Below are positions 5,710-8,602 of a DNA stretch of 8,602 bases, in pieces. The stretch is from an uncultured Eubacteriales bacterium (GTDB lineage Bacteria > Bacillota > Clostridia > Peptostreptococcales > Anaerovoracaceae). Numbering within the stretch: the first letter of the stretch is position 1; the number at the start of each line of letters is the position of its first letter. The position numbers and the translations under genes were made by a program. The notes below the pieces were generated by a model that saw only the letters and a program-made list of their open reading frames with translations, ran no database searches and was not told where the DNA came from. The stretch lies in NCBI GenBank assembly GCA_902803185.1, contig CADCOV010000048.1, positions 1-8,602 on the forward strand, given 5' to 3'.

Positions 5710-7701
5710 CTACCTCACTGTCTCTTCGGTCTCCGCCTGCAGGAACCCGTCCAGCAGGCTTTCCCATTCGCTCCCCCGGCGGATGAACACCGCCGGCTGT
5801 CCGATCGGCGCAGCCACCTCGAAGGTGCCGCCCTCGTAATATTCGCCGGTGAAGACGTGCTTCCAGCTGTCTGCCGGCAGATAGACGCTCCGGCTCTCCG
5901 CGCCCGGCTTCAGGACCGGCGCCACCAGGAGATCCCGCCCCAGCAGGTACTCCGTCACCTCGCCGTAGGCCTCCGGCTCGTCGTAGTGATAGAACAAAGG
6001 CCGCATCACCGGCGTGCCCTTTTCGCAGTTCTCCCGCTCCAGGCTCACGAGGTACGGCTTCAGCGCCCGGAACCATCCGGCGCACTTCGCCATGTGGGCG
6101 AGGAGGGTCTCGTCGTCGTCGAACTGGGCGTTGTTCACCGGCTGGTTGCCCTCGTGGGTCCGGAACATCGGCGTGAAGGCGTTCATCTCCTCCCACCGCA
6201 TCAGGAGCTCCGGGCTCCGCCGGATGGAGAACATGGTGGTGTAGCCGCCGGCGTCGGAGTGGGTGATGCCAAAGCCGCTCATCGCCAGGGACAGGGTCGC
6301 CGGGATCACCGACGGCATGCCGTCATCCGTGGTCCAGTCCACGTGCTGGTCGCCGGTCCACATCATCCCGGAGGCTTTGAGGGTGCCGGTGTGGCCCGCC
6401 CGGGTGAAGAAGAGGATCTCGTCCTCCATCCCGCACTCCCGGATGACCTCCCGGTTCATCGCCGCCCAGATGGCCGGCCAGCGGTTGTGGATCTCGTACG
6501 GGTCCTCCCCGCTGAACAGCACGCTGTCCACCGGCAGGTACTCGCCGAAGTCCGCCATCCAGCCGGAGAGGCCGATGCCGATCATATTCTTCCGGATGAT
6601 CTCCTTGTACCAGGCGTAGGCCTCCGGGTTGGTGAAGTCCACCATCGCCGCCGGGAAGGTGGTGATGGTGACCAGATAGTCATCGCCCCTCCGATTCTTG
6701 ACGCAGTAGCCCTTCGCCGCCGCCTCTTTATACAGATCGCCTTCGAGGGCCAGGAACGGGTTGATGTAGCCCAGGAAGCGGATGCCCTGCGCCTTCCACT
6801 CGGCGATCTTCTCCGGCAGCTCCGGATAGAGCTCCTGATCCCACTCCCAGTTCCACATGACCTGGTAGCCGAAACCGGTCCGCCTGCAGCCGCACCAGTC
6901 CTGGGACCAGATGCCCGCCACCGGGACGCCCGCCGCCAGGGAGCGGTCGATCTTTTCCTGGACCGTGGCCGTGCCGCCCTGGACCGCCAGGACCGCGCCG
7001 TCGTAGATCCAGTCCGGCAGGGACGGCTGCCTGCCCAGCAGGCCCGTCAGCTTCTCCGACAGGGCCTCGAAGGAGTCCGCCGTGCCGATGGTGATCCGCG
7101 GGGCGTCCTGCAGGATCAGGATGGTCTCCTTCTTCCTGAAATCGAACTGACAGAACCGGTCCGTGTCCACGTGGACGAAATACTTCTCACTGGACACGAA
7201 GGTCGGCTGGGCGTAATAGGACTCGTAGGATGAGAAGCCGAAGGGCTTTTCCTCCCGCTTCAGGTAGTGGTAGCTCGGGCGGCCGCGCCTCAGGAGCTTC
7301 CGGCCGATGCGGACGGTGTTCTGATGCTCCGCCACCCAGATCCGCACCTTCTCCCCCTTCAGGTCCAGCTGTCTGTGGATCTCGCCGCAGCCGTAGATGT
7401 GCTCCTCCGGCTGGGCCGGGATGGTCAGAGCGCAGCGGCTGTAGCCCTCCGGCAGGCCGTCCCGCAGGGAGACGCGGACCAGGCCGTCCTCCCCTTCCCG
7501 CACCTCCAGGACCACCAGCTCCGGCAGGCCCTCGTAGACCAGGCGGAGGCAGCCCTCCTCCCGGATCGCGTCGACCCGCTTCAGGAGCTTGATGCCCCGG
7601 ATGTCCCTCAGATAGACGAAGCTGCCCCGGCTCATGGTGAAGTGGTTCTCTCCTGCCCACAGCGCCAGTTCCGCATCTTCCAGCCGTTCTAAAATGCTCA
7701 T
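5710..7701 (-). CDS. sftG: GH31 alpha-glycosidase, sulfoquinovosidase-like (YihQ/SftG type)
   Basis: This 663-residue cytoplasmic enzyme (no signal peptide) has an N-terminal beta-sandwich to about residue 215, a TIM barrel, and C-terminal beta domains. It aligns without gaps to my recollection of E. coli YihQ from the VQGGT motif to beyond the acid/base. The nucleophile is D384 (GWMADFGEYLP, YihQ D405), the acid/base is D451 (GDQHVDW, YihQ D472), and Y487 matches Y508. Of the QQRW substrate motif, Q241, Q267 and W283 are kept, but the sulfonate-binding Arg301 is Gln280 (codon CAG at 6864-6862). It would release SQ from sulfoquinovosyl glycerol by a retaining mechanism. The ribosome binding site AAGGAGG is strong but only 4 bases from ATG. 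It is the first gene of the operon. With the Arg missing, a different 6-substituted alpha-glucoside is possible. Confidence 0.85.
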   Translation of the reverse strand: MSILERLEDAELALWAGENHFTMSRGSFVYLRDIRGIKLLKRVDAIREEGCLRLVYEGLPELVVLEVREGEDGLVRVSLRDGLPEGYSRCALTIPAQPEEHIYGCGEIHRQLDLKGEKVRIWVAEHQNTVRIGRKLLRRGRPSYHYLKREEKPFGFSSYESYYAQPTFVSSEKYFVHVDTDRFCQFDFRKKETILILQDAPRITIGTADSFEALSEKLTGLLGRQPSLPDWIYDGAVLAVQGGTATVQEKIDRSLAAGVPVAGIWSQDWCGCRRTGFGYQVMWNWEWDQELYPELPEKIAEWKAQGIRFLGYINPFLALEGDLYKEAAAKGYCVKNRRGDDYLVTITTFPAAMVDFTNPEAYAWYKEIIRKNMIGIGLSGWMADFGEYLPVDSVLFSGEDPYEIHNRWPAIWAAMNREVIRECGMEDEILFFTRAGHTGTLKASGMMWTGDQHVDWTTDDGMPSVIPATLSLAMSGFGITHSDAGGYTTMFSIRRSPELLMRWEEMNAFTPMFRTHEGNQPVNNAQFDDDETLLAHMAKCAGWFRALKPYLVSLERENCEKGTPVMRPLFYHYDEPEAYGEVTEYLLGRDLLVAPVLKPGAESRSVYLPADSWKHVFTGEYYEGGTFEVAAPIGQPAVFIRRGSEWESLLDGFLQAETEETVR

Positions 7702-7747
7702 GGATCCTCCTTCTCTCCGCCCGGATCGGGGCAGAGTTTCGGGAAAA

Positions 7748-7772
7748 TTAGTTAATTTATTTAAGTAATTAA
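7748..7772. promoter_or_regulatory. Candidate ROK repressor operator over the operon start
   Basis: A 25-base imperfect palindrome centred on 7760 has half-sites TTAGTTAATTTA (7748-7759) and TTAAGTAATTAA (7761-7772). When one is inverted, 9 of 12 positions match. It resembles the TTAGTTT-type operators of Bacillus XylR, also a ROK protein. It begins right behind the -10 box and covers the expected transcription start, where a bound repressor would block initiation. Binding by the ROK gene of this operon is inference. Confidence 0.55.
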
Positions 7773-7800
7773 ATTATATCGGATACGCTTCCCATTGCAA
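7773..7800 (-). promoter_or_regulatory. Main promoter of the sulfoquinovose operon
   Basis: On the minus strand, TTGCAA (7795-7800) and a perfect TATAAT (7773-7778) are separated by 16 bp. The predicted start is near 7766, giving a leader of roughly 65 bases before the glycosidase ATG at 7701. It stands in an AT-rich island between GC-rich genes and is the only promoter I see for the six genes. Confidence 0.75.
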
Positions 7801-7823
7801 GCAGTTTTTTACATTTTATAGCA

Positions 7824-7854
7824 CAAAAAGAGGCCGGCGGTCTGCCCGCCGGCC
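7824..7854 (-). terminator. Rho-independent terminator of the flavodoxin gene
   Basis: A perfect 9 bp stem, GGCCGGCGG (7832-7840) with CCGCCGGCC (7846-7854) around a 5-base loop, is followed on the minus strand by TCTTTTTG. A weaker outer pairing of GCACAA (7821-7826) with TTGTGC (7859-7864) extends the dyad. It lies 27 bases after the flavodoxin stop codon and insulates the operon promoter from read-through. Confidence 0.88.
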
Positions 7855-7881
7855 CTGCTTGTGCTGTTTTTGTCCTTCCGC

Positions 7882-8313
7882 CTACTTCAGGCCCAGGTTT
7901 CTGCCCAGATCCCTGCACTGCTCCAGCATGTCATCGTCAGGCATGTCGTTGCAGATGAGGCCCTCGCCGTTCACGATGGACGCGCCGGCCGCCTCGAAGC
8001 TCGCCTGCCAGTCTCTCATCCACTGGCCGTCGCCCCAGCCGTAGGAACCGAAGAGCGCGACGTTCTTGCCGCCGACGAACTGCACGACCTCATCGACGAA
8101 CGGCTGCATCTCCGTCTCCTCCAGCACCTCGTCGCCCATCGCCGGGCATCCGAGGGCGAAGCCCGCCAGGTCCTTGAGCTCCTCCGGCGTCACCTCGCTG
8201 ACCGCCTTGAGCTCGCACTCCGGGCAGGTCTCCTTGAGGCCCTCCGCCACCGCGTTCGCCATCGCTTCCGTGTTGCCGGTCTGAGACCAATACACTACCA
8301 TAGACTTTGTCAT
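7882..8313 (-). CDS. Short-chain flavodoxin (clostridial type)
   Basis: This 143-residue FMN-binding electron carrier has the phosphate loop SQTGNT at residues 10-15. The isoalloxazine loops are GCPAMGDEVLEE (55-66) and GSYGWGDGQWMRD (89-101), including M59-G60-D61-E62 and W93. These closely match the Clostridium beijerinckii flavodoxin (Met56-Gly57-Asp58-Glu59, Trp90). It probably serves low-potential electron transfer in place of ferredoxin. I start it at 8313 because AAGGAGG lies 8 bases upstream and the protein then begins directly with the first beta-strand. The frame is also open to an ATG at 8379, but that adds 22 Arg/Glu-rich residues unlike any flavodoxin N-terminus. It has its own promoter and terminator, so a link with the sulfoquinovose operon is not implied. 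Confidence 0.95.
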   Translation of the reverse strand: MTKSMVVYWSQTGNTEAMANAVAEGLKETCPECELKAVSEVTPEELKDLAGFALGCPAMGDEVLEETEMQPFVDEVVQFVGGKNVALFGSYGWGDGQWMRDWQASFEAAGASIVNGEGLICNDMPDDDMLEQCRDLGRNLGLK

Positions 8314-8395
8314 ATCGTTGTCCTCCTTGTCCCTTTTCGAACGCCGCCGAAGCCCCTCGCTCCCGCGCCGCTCCTTCATTTACCCTTCCACGGCG

Positions 8396-8425
8396 TATAT
8401 ACCCCCGGCCCATCAAAACTAACAA
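8396..8425 (-). promoter_or_regulatory. Possible promoter of the flavodoxin gene
   Basis: On the minus strand, TTGTTA (8420-8425) and TATATA (8396-8401) are 18 bp apart in the 139-base gap upstream of the flavodoxin. The leader would be about 75 bases. Both boxes are imperfect, but no better pair is visible, and no terminator is evident behind the upstream gene, so read-through from that gene is the alternative. Confidence 0.45.
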
Positions 8426-8452
8426 GCTGGAAAACAAATATATCTGCCTCTT

Positions 8453-8602
8453 TCAGTATCTCACCACCGGCTTCAAACCGGCGTCCATGAGCTCCATCAG
8501 GCTGCGGCCTTCCGCCAGGAGGCGGACCGCAGTTTCCTTCGTCTGGTCGAAGGCCCGGAAGATCCGTTCCGCCCGGGCAGCATCGCCGTAGACCTTCCAG
8601 TA
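8453..8602 (-). CDS. C-terminal fragment of an unrecognised protein, cut by the window edge
   Basis: An open frame enters from the right edge and ends at TGA (8455-8453), giving the last 49 residues of a protein. The segment begins YWKVYGDAARAERIF and ends DAGLKPVVRY. It is amphipathic and helical in character, without membrane segments or a motif I recognise. Codon use (strong G/C third positions) matches the other genes, which supports it as real. I cannot assign a function; the rest of the gene is outside the window. Confidence 0.6.
   Translation of the reverse strand, partial: YWKVYGDAARAERIFRAFDQTKETAVRLLAEGRSLMELMDAGLKPVVRY

Noticed and set aside
4050..5786. A 578-codon plus-strand open frame opposite the permease
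   Set aside because: It is antisense to a clear 12-helix transporter. Its translation is a Asp/Gly/His/Arg-rich string without hydrophobic cores, so it is a shadow of the real gene.
5683..7233. A 516-codon plus-strand open frame opposite the GH31 gene
   Set aside because: It is antisense to an enzyme with all catalytic motifs in place, and its composition is that of a GC-bias artefact.
8314..8379. Upstream ATG giving a 22-residue longer flavodoxin
   Set aside because: The extension is Arg/Glu-rich, absent from flavodoxins, and the strong AAGGAGG site is placed for the ATG at 8313.
1..8602. CRISPR arrays, tRNA or rRNA genes, insertion sequences or other mobile elements
   Set aside because: No regularly spaced repeats, structural RNA signatures, transposase-like proteins or terminal inverted repeats were seen; non-coding stretches are all under 200 bases.

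Overview
The window looks like a high-GC, anaerobic, clostridia-type Firmicute, probably a gut fermenter. The evidence is the clostridial short-chain flavodoxin, the strong AGGAGG-type ribosome binding sites, an AT-rich promoter standing out from GC-rich genes, and a ROK-type regulator. I cannot name the genus. Every gene I can support lies on the minus strand, so the region reads from right to left.

Right end (8602 to 7820): the last 49 codons of an unrecognised protein are followed by a flavodoxin gene with its own likely promoter. A strong hairpin terminator sits behind it. Centre and left (7800 to 105): one tightly packed six-gene operon runs from a TTGCAA/TATAAT promoter (16 bp spacing) to a hairpin terminator. 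Its order is a GH31 sulfoquinovosidase-like glycosidase, a GPH-family sugar permease, a transaldolase of the TalC/FSA fold, a beta-hydroxyacid dehydrogenase, a sugar isomerase of the fucose/arabinose isomerase fold, and a ROK-family regulator. Left edge (1 to 60): a second good promoter points off the window.

The six genes fit the sulfoglycolytic transaldolase (sulfo-TAL) pathway for the plant and cyanobacterial sulfosugar sulfoquinovose (SQ). The proposed flow is as follows. The permease imports SQ or SQ-glycerol, and the GH31 enzyme releases free SQ. The isomerase makes 6-deoxy-6-sulfofructose. The transaldolase moves the three-carbon ketone unit onto glyceraldehyde 3-phosphate, giving fructose 6-phosphate plus sulfolactaldehyde (SLA). 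The dehydrogenase reduces SLA to 2,3-dihydroxypropane-1-sulfonate (DHPS), which regenerates NAD+. No sugar kinase is present, which argues against the sulfo-EMP routes. The ROK protein is the likely repressor, acting at an AT-rich dyad that lies over the predicted transcription start.

Three points deserve attention. The glycosidase keeps every active-site residue I can compare with E. coli YihQ except the sulfonate-binding arginine (R301 in YihQ), which is glutamine here. The transaldolase has lost the Arg and Ser that hold phosphate in FsaA (Trp and Ala here) and has an Arg after its TTNP motif. No exporter for the C3-sulfonate product and no SQ mutarotase are encoded in the window, although a possible operator half-site sits in the left-edge promoter. 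Comparisons with E. coli proteins are from memory; no searches were run.
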